Positions 22,641 through 34,410 of a stretch of DNA of 64,000 nt are shown here, piece after piece; positions within the stretch are counted from its first letter, which is position 1, and each line of letters opens with the position of its first letter. Where the stretch lies: contig JALDNG010000101.1 in NCBI GenBank assembly GCA_024349245.1, positions 1-64,000 on the forward strand, written 5' to 3'. The DNA comes from Neodontobutis hainanensis (taxonomy: Eukaryota; Chordata; Actinopteri; Gobiiformes; Odontobutidae). The position numbers and the translations under genes are program-made. A model generated the notes under the pieces. The model was not told the origin of the DNA. It did no database searches and saw only the letters and a program-made list of their open reading frames with translations.

Positions 22641-24310
22641 TTTTTTCCTCCTCTCAATATTTTATTCAGAATACAACATAGATAACAAATGTTGAAAGTG
22701 AGACATTTTGAAATTTAATCCCAAATATTGGCTCAATAAGGATTTTATGAGAGCTACACATTCCCAAAAAGTGTGGACAGGTTGCAATAAGAGGCTGGAA
22801 AAGTTAACTGTACATATAAGGAACAGCTGCAGGACCAATTTGAAACTTATTTGGTCGAATAGAAACATGCTTGGTATAAAAAGAGCCTCTCAGAGTGGCA
22901 GTGTGTCTCAGAAGTCAAGATGGGCCTTTCCCCAAAGCCAGAGTGAGAAAAGAATTTGAAGTTATTATCATCTACAGTTCATAATATCCAACGATTCAGA
23001 GAATCTGGAACAATTTCTGTGCGTAAGGGTCAAGGTTGGAAAACCAGACTGGATGCCTGTGATCTTCAGGCCCTTAGATGGCCCTGCATCACAAACAGGA
23101 ATGCTACTGTAATGGAAATCACAACATCTGCCAGAAATCTGGGAGTGGTAATTGTTTCTCAACTAAACTTCACAAGTCATGTTGCCAGCACCACCAGGTC
23201 CTGTATATTCATCCTCTACAACATTAGGAAAATTAGACCTTTCCTATCGGAGCACTCGACGCAAATCCTAGTCCAGGCTCTTGTCTTGTCCAAACTGGAT
23301 TATTGCAATGTTCTATTGGCTGGACTCCCTGCTGCACAACCAAACCTCTGCAGCTCATTCAGAATGCAGCAGCAAGAGTGGTCTTTAAAGAACCGAAGAC
23401 AGCGCACGTAACTCCTCTCCTCATTAGGTTACACTGGCTCCCGGTTGAGGCATGCATTAAGTTCAAAGCTATGCTCTTGGCCTACAAGACCACCACTGGC
23501 TCCGCCCCCTCATATCTTCACTCACTAATGCAGACCTATGTTCCCACCAGATCCCTGCGATCTGCTAATGAACAACGTCTGGTTGTACCATCCCAAAAAG
23601 GAAAAAAATCCCTCTCACGTACTTTCTCTGGATCTGTTCCACATTGGTGGAATGATCTACTGCTGCTACAAGATCAGCAGATTCTGTAGCCATCTTTAAA
23701 AAATGCTTGAAAACATATCTCTTTTGTCAACACCTGACTGACAAACACTGAATTCTTAACTTCCTTTCTATCAATTCCTTCTTAAAAAAAAAAAAAAAAA
23801 AAAAAAATCTTTCCTATCCTTAGCTTTGTATGCTGTGCTAGGTTTTAACTGACTAGTTTTTGGTGCACTTATGCTTTTTGTTACCTTTTGTTGTTGAAAT
23901 TGCTTCCATTGTTTTCCTCACTTGTAAGTCGCTTTGGATAAAAGCGTCTGCTAAATGACTAAATGTAAATGTAAATGTAACATGGGCTCAGGAATACTTC
24001 CAGAAAACATTGTCAGTGAACGCAATCCACCGGGCCATTCGCCGTTGCCAACTAAAACTCTATAGGTCAAAAAAAAAAGCCTCATTTAAATTGGACTGTG
24101 GCAAAGTAGAAAACTGTTCTGTGGACAAAATCAAAATTTGAAGTTCTTTTTGGTAAACTGGGACACCAGTTTAAACATTTGACATGTCATCTACTGTATG
24201 TTGTATTCTGAATAAAATACAGACATTTGAAACTTCTACATCATTGCATTCTGTTTTTAGTCACAATTTGTACAGTGTCCCACCTTTTTCTGAATTGGGT
24301 TTGTAGTCTT
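22641..24310 (+). mobile_element. Tc1-like transposon interrupted by an L2 LINE
   Basis: Positions 22,740-23,127 hold the 5' part of a Tc1-type element: the leader near 22,780 (AGAGGCTGGAAAAGTTAA), then a broken transposase start with ATCATCTACAGTTCATAATA and ATTCAGAGAATCTGGA (the helix-turn-helix region). After the insertion at 23,128-23,978 the sequence resumes at CATGGGCTCAGGAATACTTC, followed by the AAATTTGAAGTTCTTTTTGG block, and ends with TTTGTACAGTGTCCC and GAATTGGGTTTGTA at 24,306. Most of the catalytic part is deleted. The segment 22,650-22,735 is an inverted piece of the 3' end of the same family. Confidence 0.75.
23128..23978 (+). mobile_element. L2 LINE, 3' part, inserted in Tc1 (AACAT duplicated)
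   Basis: The insert codes for the C-terminal part of an L2-type ORF2: SARNLGVVIVSQLNF at 23,130, SKLDYCNVLLAGLP near 23,290, then in another frame LQLIQNAAARVVF, LRLHWLPVEACIKFKAMLL and PTRSLRSANEQRLVVP. A frameshift near 23,340 separates the two frames. Downstream are an A-run of about 24 at 23,785-23,807 and the tail TTGTAAGTCGCTTTGGATAA with an AAATGTAAATG repeat. AACAT flanks it at 23,123-23,127 and 23,979-23,983. It is 5'-truncated and inactive, and its tail matches the SINE at 5.8 kb. Confidence 0.85.
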
Positions 24311-24389
24311 TAGGATGGACCAGTTTTTGATGTTGTGTCAGTGTTTCCAGGTTTAAAGTGGAATGTGAAAATGTCGAAAAAAATTAAAG

Positions 24390-24870
24390 AAAAACAGCTT
24401 CAGAAGAGAATGTATCAGCACAGAAGAGCCTGAGTCTGCAGTTCACCTCCACCTCAAAGAGAAAGGACATTCCTTTGAGGACAGTAATGTCTGAATTTTG
24501 TCCAGAGAGGCCAGATGGTTTGAGAGAGGGGTGAAGGAAGCCCTTTTTGAACAGAGGAGGTGGCCTCAGATTCATATTGCCTATTATTCATAACAGTGTT
24601 CTGAAACCTAAATCAAAAGAGTTTCATTTTAGAACAACAACATCAGGAGTCATGCCTCCCTTTAATAACTAACGACTATGAGACCTATAAAGTCTATAAA
24701 CCTCAGCTCTCTTATCTAACTCTATCTATCTCTTAACTCAGAACTGAAAGAGTCTATTGGAATTAGAGACGAAACGTCTTTACCTTGAAAACTGAGTCCA
24801 GATGCCTTTGCTTTAACCTTTTCTTTAAGATGACCTGGATGACTGAGAAGCTTCACACACTAACAGTTAT
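24390..24870 (+). mobile_element. Penelope-like element, 3' end
   Basis: Near 24,440-24,570 the plus strand encodes HLKEKGHSFEDSNV, a stop, then SREARWFERGVKEALF. This is the C-terminal part of the GIY-YIG nuclease domain of Penelope-like retroelements of fish. It goes on with RRWPQIHI and a noncoding part that contains GAGACGAAACGTCTT and GAGTCCAGATGCC, then TGACCTGGATGACTGAGAAG near 24,850. The noncoding part recurs at 32,838-33,010 (plus), 34,042-34,410 (minus) and 38,388-38,473. Reverse transcriptase is absent. The frame at 24,384-24,575 on the other strand is a shadow. Confidence 0.65.
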
Positions 24871-25329
24871 TTTTATTTGACTTGTTTAGTCTAAGCTGGA
24901 GATTTACGCTTGCACAACTGTTTATATTTGTCCAATTTAAAAAAAGTTACAGTTTTTCAGTTGTATGTAGGCTTCTTATTCTTTGACACAAGAAAAAGGC
25001 CTAAAGTGACAAAGAAATATCCTAAAATAAGGTTATGAGTCTTGTTCATCACAGCGTGATCTTATAAAAATCCAGTCCAGGCATTGTCTTACAACACTGG
25101 GAAAGGTTACCATCTATTTACACAAAAAAGAAAAATAAACTAACTGTTGTTAACTGACTAATCTTTCTTTAGCAACAGGAGCTTGAGAATCCATTTCCCT
25201 GCAGTGAAACCTATCTGAGATGGCCTTTATTAAACACTGACCTCTGAAAGGAGTCCCTGTTTACTCTGAGTCAGAAATAGTAGGAAGCTGATATTGAATT
25301 TGTCTCTCAAGTCAGACGTTTGTACTTTT
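24871..25329. other. No recognisable gene
   Basis: No assignable frame or repeat. Confidence 0.4.
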
Positions 25330-25925
25330 ACTGTGCTGCAGCTGGAACATCATGGCCACACTGTGAGTCATCTCTGCCCTGTGTAACCACACCAGCCCAG
25401 GTCCTCACACATCTAGCATCTTCACCTCCAAGACCCTGTGAGCCCAGCCTCAAAGAGCTGCTGCAACAATCAGGTTTGCATAACAAAATCATTTCTGTCA
25501 TAACTGTCAGAAACCATTTCAGAGAAGCTTGGCAAGCTCGTTGTCCTCAGTTTGTCTTTGTAACTGACTTTGATGCCGTCTGGCACTTTTGAGAAATGTT
25601 CTCTTTGCGTATGAATCCTGGTTTTCACTGTGGTTAGCTGATATCAACGTTGTAGATCAAGTCGCCCGGGGTGACGGTGGGGTTATGGTATAGGCAGGCG
25701 TATGTTAGGGACAACAAACACATCTTTTAGGTGATGGCATTTGGACCATAATAGTGGTCACACCAGATACTGGTTTTCAGACTCCCCGGACCCAATACTG
25801 TGAAACCGCACATTTTAGAAATGCCTTTTATTGTGGCCAGCCTAAGGAACACCTATGCAGTAATTATGCTCTCTAATCAGCATCTTGATATGCTCCACCT
25901 GTGAGGAGTAAGGATTATCTGTCCA
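25330..25925 (+). mobile_element. Tc1-like transposon, degenerate transposase
   Basis: The frame at 25,320-25,592 contains VTTPAQVLTHL and TVRNHFREA, the linker of a Tc1-like transposase, and then degenerates. Further on (25,640-25,690) VVDQVARGDGGVMV is followed by a stop where Trp is expected. The 3' end carries GTGGTCACACCAGATACTGG and TTATTGTGGCCAGCCTAAGG, then CATCTTGATATGCTCCACCT and GGATTATCT. The piece at 53,765-54,275 is the 5' part of the same family. The middle of the catalytic domain is deleted. Confidence 0.75.
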
Positions 25926-28900
25926 CTATGTAGTTCACTGTATAGTACAGCTCGATAAAGGGATGGAGGGTTAGAGACTCACCCCTTTAAACATAAGAAC
26001 CCATTATTCCTGTATAGGGCCCTATATCATCATGTGAGAAGGACATAGGAGTCCTCTGAATGCAACACAACCTGTAGATGAGTTATCTACATTATGTATG
26101 CAAAGTCTCTTATGAGTGTTGGAAAGCTTCTCTAGCATGTTTCCTGCCAAATTGGAAACTGGTCCGCCGGGGCATTTGACAAACTCCTGCATATTGCTTT
26201 TGCTATTGCATTTGCACAGAAATCAACAACTGTACAACAGCGGCAAGAAATTAAACATTGTTGATTAAGAAATTTCATTAACAAATATATTTGCCCCATG
26301 GTCCACTTCAGAAGGCCAAACCCAATTTCTAAAAAACAAAACACTGATATTCCAACCTTCAAAAAGTATAAATGTGGCATATGTTCCTGATTGACTTGAT
26401 TTTTTTGAAAGTCAATAGTGTCTTTGAACAACACTGTGGAAGAACATAACATGAGTAAAGGTGCATTGTGTAAAATTATGATGTGAATGCTTCCTTTGCA
26501 AAGTGCAGGTACTATTAGGTGCCAGTAACCCCCTATCACCAGGTAATTTTGTCCAAATAGAGCAATGTCATGTTTCTTTACATTAGTAAAACACACCCAT
26601 AACTGCCAGTACTGCCAGACCGTTATTCCAAACATGCAGCAGATATGGAGAAATTACAGTGATCTGAGCAGGACAAAATAGATTTATCTGGGACTCACAA
26701 TTCTCTCAAGAATCCAACTGCAGCACAATGTAAATCAAAGCAGCACTGTGTAACTTTTTGCCTTTCTGGAAGTTATCCAAAACCAGAAAGATTGGAAGAA
26801 AAAAAATATGTGCAGTACAACTCTGCTAGGGTCCAGTGTATCGCTCTGTTTCTGCTCCTTGTGTTTGAAAAAAATTAAAATTTATTCAATATGTTGGCAA
26901 AATTGACAAACTGTAGCTGAGTCCTAGTTGAGGCCACTACACTGAGCATGCTCGTTTTGACCCTTTGGTTCTACAGGGTTCTAAGAGGGATTCTGCAGGG
27001 ACCATTTCCATCTCACAGATCAAGACGTCATGTGTGCTCAGCTTAAGTTTAACCTGACCTCCAAAAAGGTGGGTTTTTGGTAAAATTACTGGCAGTAAAA
27101 AATTATTTTGCCAATTTTAATGTTCTATGTACAGTATATATTTATATTGTGAATATGAAATAACAATTAAATAGATGTGTTCTGGAAATAAATACAGGGC
27201 TTACCTTAGCCTCTGCTTTGTTCATTTGTATAGATAATTTATGGCAAACTGTTTTTTTTATGTAATATCATAACATTCATTCAATTCGCTGTGGTGGGTA
27301 GACTGTGTGCTGAGGACGAGTTTTGTACTGGACTTGTATTATTCTAGTGCTATGTTCTATATTAAAAGGACAGAATAATCGATGTTTTACTTTTTCCATA
27401 AAGTATTTTTTAGCATAAACTGTTTTGGGTTTTAAGTAGCGTGGCCTTCTTACAGCTCTCCTGTTGTAAAGTAAAAACATTGTATTCTCTCTAGATTGCT
27501 TTATACAGGACCTTGTAGCATAAAATGACAAGTTTCTGAAATGTAGGAAACAAAAGCAGCTTACTAAATTTAATGTTTGTTAATCAAAATAAACAAACCA
27601 AAATGTGTTCCATTGTTGTAACATAAAGCATCACGACCAGCCTGTTAAGCACAACACACAAGGAATTCTCCGTTTAGTTTTTTTTAATTGATGGATGCAT
27701 GATCGTTTTTGAACCTTCATTTTTAAATCAACATCAGTGACACTTGTACTTGACACCTAACCCTAACCCTAACCCTTTTCTTGTGGCAGAAGCTCCTCTC
27801 CTGCGCCCAGTGCAGTTAAAACCAAAGTCTCTGAAATGTTGTGAAACACGATGTTCTGTGTTTGCAACTTGCTGTGTTGTACTTTTAGTTGGCAATTTGT
27901 TGTTAGTTATAGGCCTACTGAAAACAGTCTGAATTTGCTGCAAGAGAACTGTGTTTACCTTATTTATGTCCAATTGTTGGTTTTACAGTTTTGTCATGTC
28001 ATGTACAAGAGCACTAAGGTAGAGCAACTGAACAATAGATCGTAAGTGTGCACAATTAGTGTTCTTAAATGTAAAATTTAGAGTTTTTAGACACATAAAA
28101 GATCAACTAAGTGAACTAAAGATAATTAGATGGTAGAACTGTGTTGTTTGGTACAAAATTTAGGATTATGACTTGGCCCCAAAACCTCAAAAACCCAGTG
28201 CAGTAAATTGCCTTGAAACAGCCCTGGCTATGTCTGCTCACACTGAGAAAAAAAGAAAGAAAAGGAACGGGATGAAAGAAAGGGGAAGCAAAGATAAAAG
28301 CAGAAAGAAAGATTGGCTGCAGACAAATATTATAAAGGTTTGCCTGCTTCATAAGCCAATATTTATTATGCCAATGAAGCTTTTTTTATTCAATCCCATT
28401 AAGGTGTCATTATAATTACATTCCTTGATGCACAATGCTGCTGTGTGTAACAGTTGTCCTCTCATGCACTGAAGAAAACATAGTCACAGTTTTCCTGCTG
28501 ATATTAAAACGTCATGACAACAGGCTGTGTTCCTCCTAAAGACGGCTTTTACTGTGGTGAATGTGCTTATCGTACAGTTTAATGTGACAATTACATAGTC
28601 AGACTGGAGTTGGGCCTATAGAGACATGTTATTAATCTTAAATTAATACAAACAACCGAAACTTCAAATGCACTGGTATGAATTGCTATAACACCCGTTA
28701 GGAAATGGTCATTTGTACTGCATCTGTCCTAGCAAAAAGATTGAAGCCATACAAAACAGAAAACAACGTAATTTGTGAGTCTTATATTGTTTAAAATCCA
28801 CCCACTATCATTTTATTTCACTTTTCCTTCCTCTTCGCTCTTCATTATTTGTTTAATCTGCCATGAAGTCCAAAACTATTAGCAAACGCACTTTCATAAA

Positions 28901-31270
28901 TAAATCAGACCGTGGTTGGATCATGGTTCCGGACTGAGATCACCTCGCAGCTGTTTTGTCTGAACCGCGGTCCAAAGGCATCTAAAAATCTGAATAATGA
29001 AAATGCAGGTTAATTGAAGCATATTACACTAGAGTGACTGCTGGGGTTACAAAGGTTCAGTCATTCTTTATGGTAAAGCTCCTAAAAGCTGGAAGCTACA
29101 CTGAAAATAAGCCATCTTAATTGATCTCTCCAGCACCTGAACCTTGTTATTACTGATCTCACTCGCTTCATAAATAACCCTCATGAATAAAACATGTTCC
29201 AACACAACACGAGTTAAGCCCCGCACAATGTTCCTTCAGCGCACACTACAGCCACCTGTAATTATGTTGGAGGTAAACAAATGGACATACCCTATATCTG
29301 GACAGATTCTGATGTATTTGGTGGCTCTAGTTGTGCTACTCACAAGAGAAGAAGAAAATGGGCCTATGCACATCACGTTTGCTTTAGGGTCTTTTGATGT
29401 GTGCTGTTCCTATAAGGTCTACAGAGGCAGGAAGCCACAGGAAGCAGTTCAAAGCCACATTATACCAGATGTGTGAAGAGTTCTGACAAGATGTAGGAGA
29501 TACAGAGTAGAGTTTCTGGTGAGATGTGTGCTCTCTGTGTATGAAAGAGGGGTTATTCTTTTTAATGTCAGGTCACCATCAAAATGACTCTGAGGTTTTG
29601 AAGGAAGTTTAATTGATTTAGAGGGTAAAAACTAACACAGTGTTTCTTTAAAGATTGTATTCATTCTGGGCTTTACCCAAAGCAGCATCCCATCAGAGAA
29701 CCAGAGATGTATGAGGTAAATATATGGTTAAGGATAATATAATATAGTAACAATATCTATTCTGCCTCTTTGCATACAGACTTTGAAAATAATATTAAAT
29801 ACATACTCCATGGTTTTAGTTAATCCAACTTAAGGATATTGATTAGGAGAGTTTAGGACTATCCCATCACACCAATCCAGGTGTTTTGGTGCCAGAACTG
29901 GAATGCCAACTGAAGGCTAAAGATATTGAATATTGAAATCTCGTAATTGATCCTCTTGCACCTGTCTTGCACATGTCTTGGCCCATTCGAGTGTTTCTTT
30001 CCACAAATGTGATCTGTATATTTTTAAAATCGCACCTGCTCAGTTATAATGCATTTTTAAGGACTCCTAATCCCAGTTAATTCTTGTAAATTCTTCTACA
30101 TTACAATGTTCTATGTTCTAATGTTTTATGTTAATGACTGTTACTTGTGTATTTTTTTTACAATACGTTGGGCAGTCTGGACCCTCGGCCCGGCAGTGTT
30201 AGGTACAATATTTGTGAGTAAATTTAGAAGGTGGCTGGCTGACCTGACCACTTCTGATTGTCCATCTGTGAAACATACCACAGTCATCTGAGCATAAACT
30301 CGTGTGCCTTAAGTAGCACTAGGGCAGTGTGTTAGAACCGTGCAATTTATCATACAATCATCCAACCAAGAGTTATTTAATAAGAATAATTAAAGCAGCA
30401 TTATGATTTCATTTCATACCAAAGTAATATTGATGTTTTTTTTTTCCATTGAGCTGAAATCAAGAGTAAAAATAAAAAGTGTGGACTGCAAAGCATGTTT
30501 TAATCACAAGGAAACATGGAAGTAAATGCACATACTGTCCATAGGCATTAAATAGAAACAGCAATCCTTTAAATCCACATGAACCAAACAATTCTTATAA
30601 AATTGCTCATATAGATAGGCTTTTCCCTTGCCTAGCGTTGACTAGCATTACTCATTAGCTTATCGAGTACTTATAACATTAACAGTAACAGTATTGTTTA
30701 TTGTTTGTTTATATTACGCTGCTTTTTACAATGTAATACAAACCTGAGAGTTTGACTGCTGGTCGTTGGACATGTTGCCACTTAGTCCTTCTTCCCGGAA
30801 ACTATAAAAATTATTTGTCAACTAAAATAACACTGGTAGTGACTTGATCTTGATACTAAAAAGTCTTGGTCTTTGTACTAAAATATTAAAAAGTATTGGT
30901 TTCAAAAAGTCTTGGTCTTAATATGTTCTGATCAGTTAAAGCAATTATTGAAAGTTTAGAAAGTTCTCCTGTGCACAGCAAATGTGAAATGCAAGCCTCT
31001 TCTGATGTTACCTGATCCAGACCGTGCTGCACTAACCAAGCTTCAGTCCGGCTTTCAAACATTTGATTTGACTCTGACCTTGATGTATTGTTCATGTCCA
31101 TTTGAAAATCCAGCCACAGGAGGAGGTGCAGTGTGAGGTTAAGATAGAGGTTGTATGCAATGTAAGTAATGTAGTAGCTACAATAGAATATCTAGATACA
31201 TTTCTTCCAAAAACAGGTATCTAATCACTTTTTACTTGTCTCTCCAGCTCATTTATATAAATTGTCTGCC
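25926..31270. other. 5.3 kb without recognisable gene
   Basis: The longest stretch in which I cannot assign anything. The 167-codon minus frame at 26,132-26,635 has hydrophobic stretches and Cys residues but no family features; it lies in sequence with a repeat-like GTGTAACTTTTTGCC near 26,750, so it is more likely chance than gene. The frames at 27,277-27,531, 28,173-28,415 (Lys/Arg-rich) and 29,183-29,476 are also unassigned. Confidence 0.35.
27756..27775. repeat. Interstitial telomeric repeat, (CCTAAC)3
   Basis: Just over three units of CCCTAA, the vertebrate telomere repeat read on the C-rich strand, stand alone in unique sequence. Confidence 0.9.
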
Positions 31271-31274
31271 AAGG

Positions 31275-31336
31275 TATTTGTGTTTTTTAAAACCACAATT
31301 ATCATGGAACTTTGAACGACTATTGTCCCATCCCTA
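31275..31336 (-). repeat. Terminal fragment of the 36.7-kb element family
   Basis: On the minus strand TAGGGATGGGACAATA starts at about 31,336 and matches the left end of the element at 36,729 (TAGGGATAGGACAATA). Only the end is recognisable. Confidence 0.45.
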
Positions 31337-32837
31337 CCTCCAACTAAAATTAGCGGGAGGTTGGAATAGGGTTACAAACAAACAGTAGGTTTGTTGTAGC
31401 CAATAAACGCCTTGTCTGTGTCTTTATACTATAATACAAACAGACTCATGTTGTACCAGTGGTCAGAGGCCAAAATTGTGCATAAACACTATCTATCCAC
31501 TGAGCTGGGAAGACTTACATGCATAATAGAAAAGACACATCTAACCATTCCTGCTTAATGATGATAGCTCCTTAATTGGTTTGTGCTTCGCCAGTGGCAG
31601 CTGTTGAAGTCTGTAAATAATTGCAGTCAAATGGTTGGCTGCTCCAGCAGAAGAAAGACCACTCATGGGAACTGAGCTTTATTTTCCTATCTACAGCCGA
31701 ATGTTAGTCTGTGGGACACGGCTGCTGAATGCTCGTCCCAAAACACTTTTAATTGGCTCTCGCAGCGATGACTGTTCAACAGTTCCCTCTGAGATTTTTG
31801 GCTCTGGAGTCAAGAATGACAGACAAAATATTCAATACATTTAGAATCTCTATTAGGTACTTACTGAGGCAGACAGTAACAACGTCACAGAGACTAAACC
31901 ACGGGCTCCTCTAAATGGAACCAGTTACATTTTAATTTTAAACACATTTTGAAAACTCTCGCTTCAAACACAGGCCACATGGATGTGCTTGTCTTGGTGA
32001 GTGCTAAGTTCTGGGGATGTATAAATAAGAAACAGAATAAAAAACAGTCTTATGATAAAATAAATGCATGTGAATATTTAATGTAATATATTGATTGGGC
32101 ATTGATTTTGCCCCAATCAGTATTATGACAACCCCAGAGCAGGCGGGCTCGTCTGGCTCTGTGGAGGTTATAACTTTTCTCCAGGTTGCCCCTGTTCTGC
32201 GTCCTCCTCTCTGCCTCTTCACTCTTTCTGTGAGGGATTGTGAGGGGCGTGGCTTGATCTGTTTAAAAGCCAGGCCTTGGCACTGGTGTGGCTGTATGCA
32301 TGCCACCCAGCTCTCCTGGACCCGTCGTACTTTGAGTTAGCAATACTTGGTTACAGTCACTGCATTTTTAACACTTACTCTCATTTGACACTTTCAGACT
32401 TCATATTCGTTGCACAAAACAGACATAGATTTGCACATGTCTTTGTTTCACAGTATTTCGAACTTATTGTTAGTAAAACATCGTTTGATATTTACAACTA
32501 TTCTGTCCCCTGTATTTAGTATGCATATGCATACCTGAAACATCTCCAGTGAAAATGCTCCTTGCAGCACAACATAGTCCTAAGTAGCCAGTGACTTGTA
32601 GCTTGCAGCTTGTAGCTTTTAGTTGGTGTTGTCTTAATGCTTCTACATACAGTGCAGTTAAATACGGAGCAACTTGCTGATGTTCTCTACCCACTCACGG
32701 ACAACCCACACTTGTATCGAGTAAGCTGTCAAAATCAAAACGAAAGGACACACATGGCTAATAAGCAACACAGCAATGACAGCGTTACATGGTATGAAGA
32801 TAAACATGATGACAATAACGGTGAGAACAGAACAATC
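31337..32837. other. No recognisable gene
   Basis: No assignable frame. A CCAATCAG motif at 32,113 and a TTTAAAAGCC at 32,260 could belong to a promoter or LTR, but nothing else supports that. Confidence 0.35.
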
Positions 32838-33010
32838 TGGTCCATCAGCTTTGGTTTCAGGAGAAACTCCTCCCTTTAGAGATATAAGTTCAGCTCTCTT
32901 ACCTGTTGAACTTGAATTGATAAAGTCTCTTGGAATAGAGACGAAACGTCTTCACATTGAAAACCAAGTCAAGATGCTTTTACTCAAACCTTTGCTTCTC
33001 CTGTGACATA
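32838..33010 (+). mobile_element. Penelope-like 3' noncoding end (plus)
   Basis: It shares GGTTTCAGGAG, CAGCTCTCTTACC, GATAAAGTCTCTTGGAAT, GAGACGAAACGTCTTC and CAAGATGCTTTTACT with the copies at 24.7 and 34.1 kb. It lies to the left of the LINE fragment at 33,088 and faces the minus-strand copy at 34,042. Confidence 0.7.
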
Positions 33011-33087
33011 ATAGATAATTATTGGTCAGCTGGCTCCAGCAGTAGACACAGTTGTTCCCCAATTGTCCTGTTGGCTCCATCAAGCCA

Positions 33088-34041
33088 GGACATTCAGTGT
33101 GCACTGGGACAGTTTGCGGCTGGGTTGAGGATCAGCACCTCCAAGTCTGAGACCATGGTGCTCAGTCGGAAAAGGGTGGCTTGCCCCCTCCAGGTTGGTG
33201 GAGAGCTCCTGCCTCAAGTGGAGGAGTTCAAGTATTTTGGGGTCTTCTTCACAAGTGAGGGAAAGAGGGGGCATGAGGCTGACAGGCGGTTCATGAACGA
33301 AAGAACAAGATCCCAGTTATAGGCGGCCGAAATGAGCTTTCTCCACAGGGTGGCAGGGCGTTCCCTTAGAGATAGGGTGAGGATGTAACGTACAGGTTAA
33401 GAACCCAAATGCAGACACAGGTACGCGTTACAAAAAGGTAGATATATTTTATACAAAAAAAAGGTTAACTTTTTTGGTCTTGGCTGGTCTTTAGGGACGG
33501 ACAGGAACTGACAGGTGAAGGTGGAGGATGGACAGGAGTGGGAACCGGTGACGGGACACTATGGGTCTGGAGCGTAAGAACAAAAACAGGTAAAAATCCA
33601 ACTGGTAAAGAAGACACAATAATCATAAGCGAGACGTATCACTACCATGAGTTAGTTTTACAATTTGGCACGGAGGAGCTGGTTCTCTTTGTACCCAGTT
33701 GAGTCCGCCGGGGCACACCTGTCCTCACTCAGCGAGCCGGCAGGGGAGAGGGTGCAGGAGGAGGAATCTCCCGTAATTGCCAGAGAGAGCTGAGTCCTGA
33801 GCCGACGTGACAGAGGAGCTTGGTCACACGGGAGGAGATCAAGGTAGAGCCGCTGCTCCTCCACATCGAGAGGAGCCAGCTGAGGCGGCTCGGGCATCTG
33901 CCTCCTGGATGGCTCACTAAGGAGGTCCTCCAGACATGTCCCACTGGTAGTAGACCCTGGGGAAGACCTACAACACGCTGGAGGGACTCTGTCTCTTGGC
34001 TGGCCTGGGAATGACTCGGTGTCCCCCCCTGAAGATCTTCA
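33088..34041 (+). pseudogene. LINE ORF2 C-terminal fragment, split by an LTR-like insertion
   Basis: The plus frame 32,957-33,322 encodes GLRISTSKSETMVLSRKR, VGGELLPQVEEFKYFGVFF and EGKRGHEADRR. It then jumps by an internal deletion to NERTRSQL, a stop, and RRVAGRSLRDRV-like sequence to 33,383. After the insertion at 33,384-33,812 it resumes as TREEIKVEPLLLHIERSQL and GRPTTRWRDSVSWLAWE (33,820-34,014). The protein order matches the copy at 4,829-5,492 on the other strand. Deletion, stop and insertion make it inactive. Confidence 0.85.
33384..33812. mobile_element. Solo-LTR-like insertion with 5-bp duplication GAGGA
   Basis: This 429-bp block interrupts the LINE fragment exactly; GAGGA stands on both sides (33,379-33,383 and 33,813-33,817). 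It begins TGTAACGTA and ends CGTGACA, so it has TG...CA ends with short inverted repeats. Length, ends and 5-bp duplication fit a solitary LTR of a Gypsy-type or retroviral element. A short DNA transposon is the alternative. It has no assigned frame; the minus-strand frames over it are incidental. Confidence 0.75.
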
Positions 34042-34410
34042 GGAAGGTTAAAGCAAAAGTATCTGGACTCAGTTTTCAAGATTAAGACTTTTTGTCTCTA
34101 ATTACAGAGACTTTATCAATTCTGAGTTCAACTGGAAAGAGAGCTGAGCAAATATTTCTAGAGGGAGGGGTTTAACCTGAAACCAAACCTGATAGACCAG
34201 GCTGATTCTGGTCTCATAGTCATTAGCTCTGAAAGAGTAGTGTGACTCCTGATGTGAGAGTCATTAAGGCTCTCATTAATCATTAAGTGTGTCGTCAGTG
34301 ACACTGTTCAATTCAGGTGGTGTTGTTGTTCTCGAGGGAAACTGTTTTGCTTGTTTTGAAACACTGTTTTACAAGGTAACATGAATCTGAGGCCACCCCA
34401 ATACCTGGCC
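34042..34410 (-). mobile_element. Penelope-like 3' end (minus)
   Basis: On the minus strand 34,320-34,405 encodes GGLRFMLPCK and PREQQHHLN before a stop, the end of a Penelope-like ORF with its GIY-YIG domain. The noncoding part follows to 34,042 (CAGGAGTCACACTACT, GGTTTCAGG, CAGCTCTCTTTCC, GATAAAGTCTCTG, GAGTCCAGATACTTTTGC). The GAAACGTC core has drifted. It mirrors the copy at 32,838-33,010. Confidence 0.65.
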
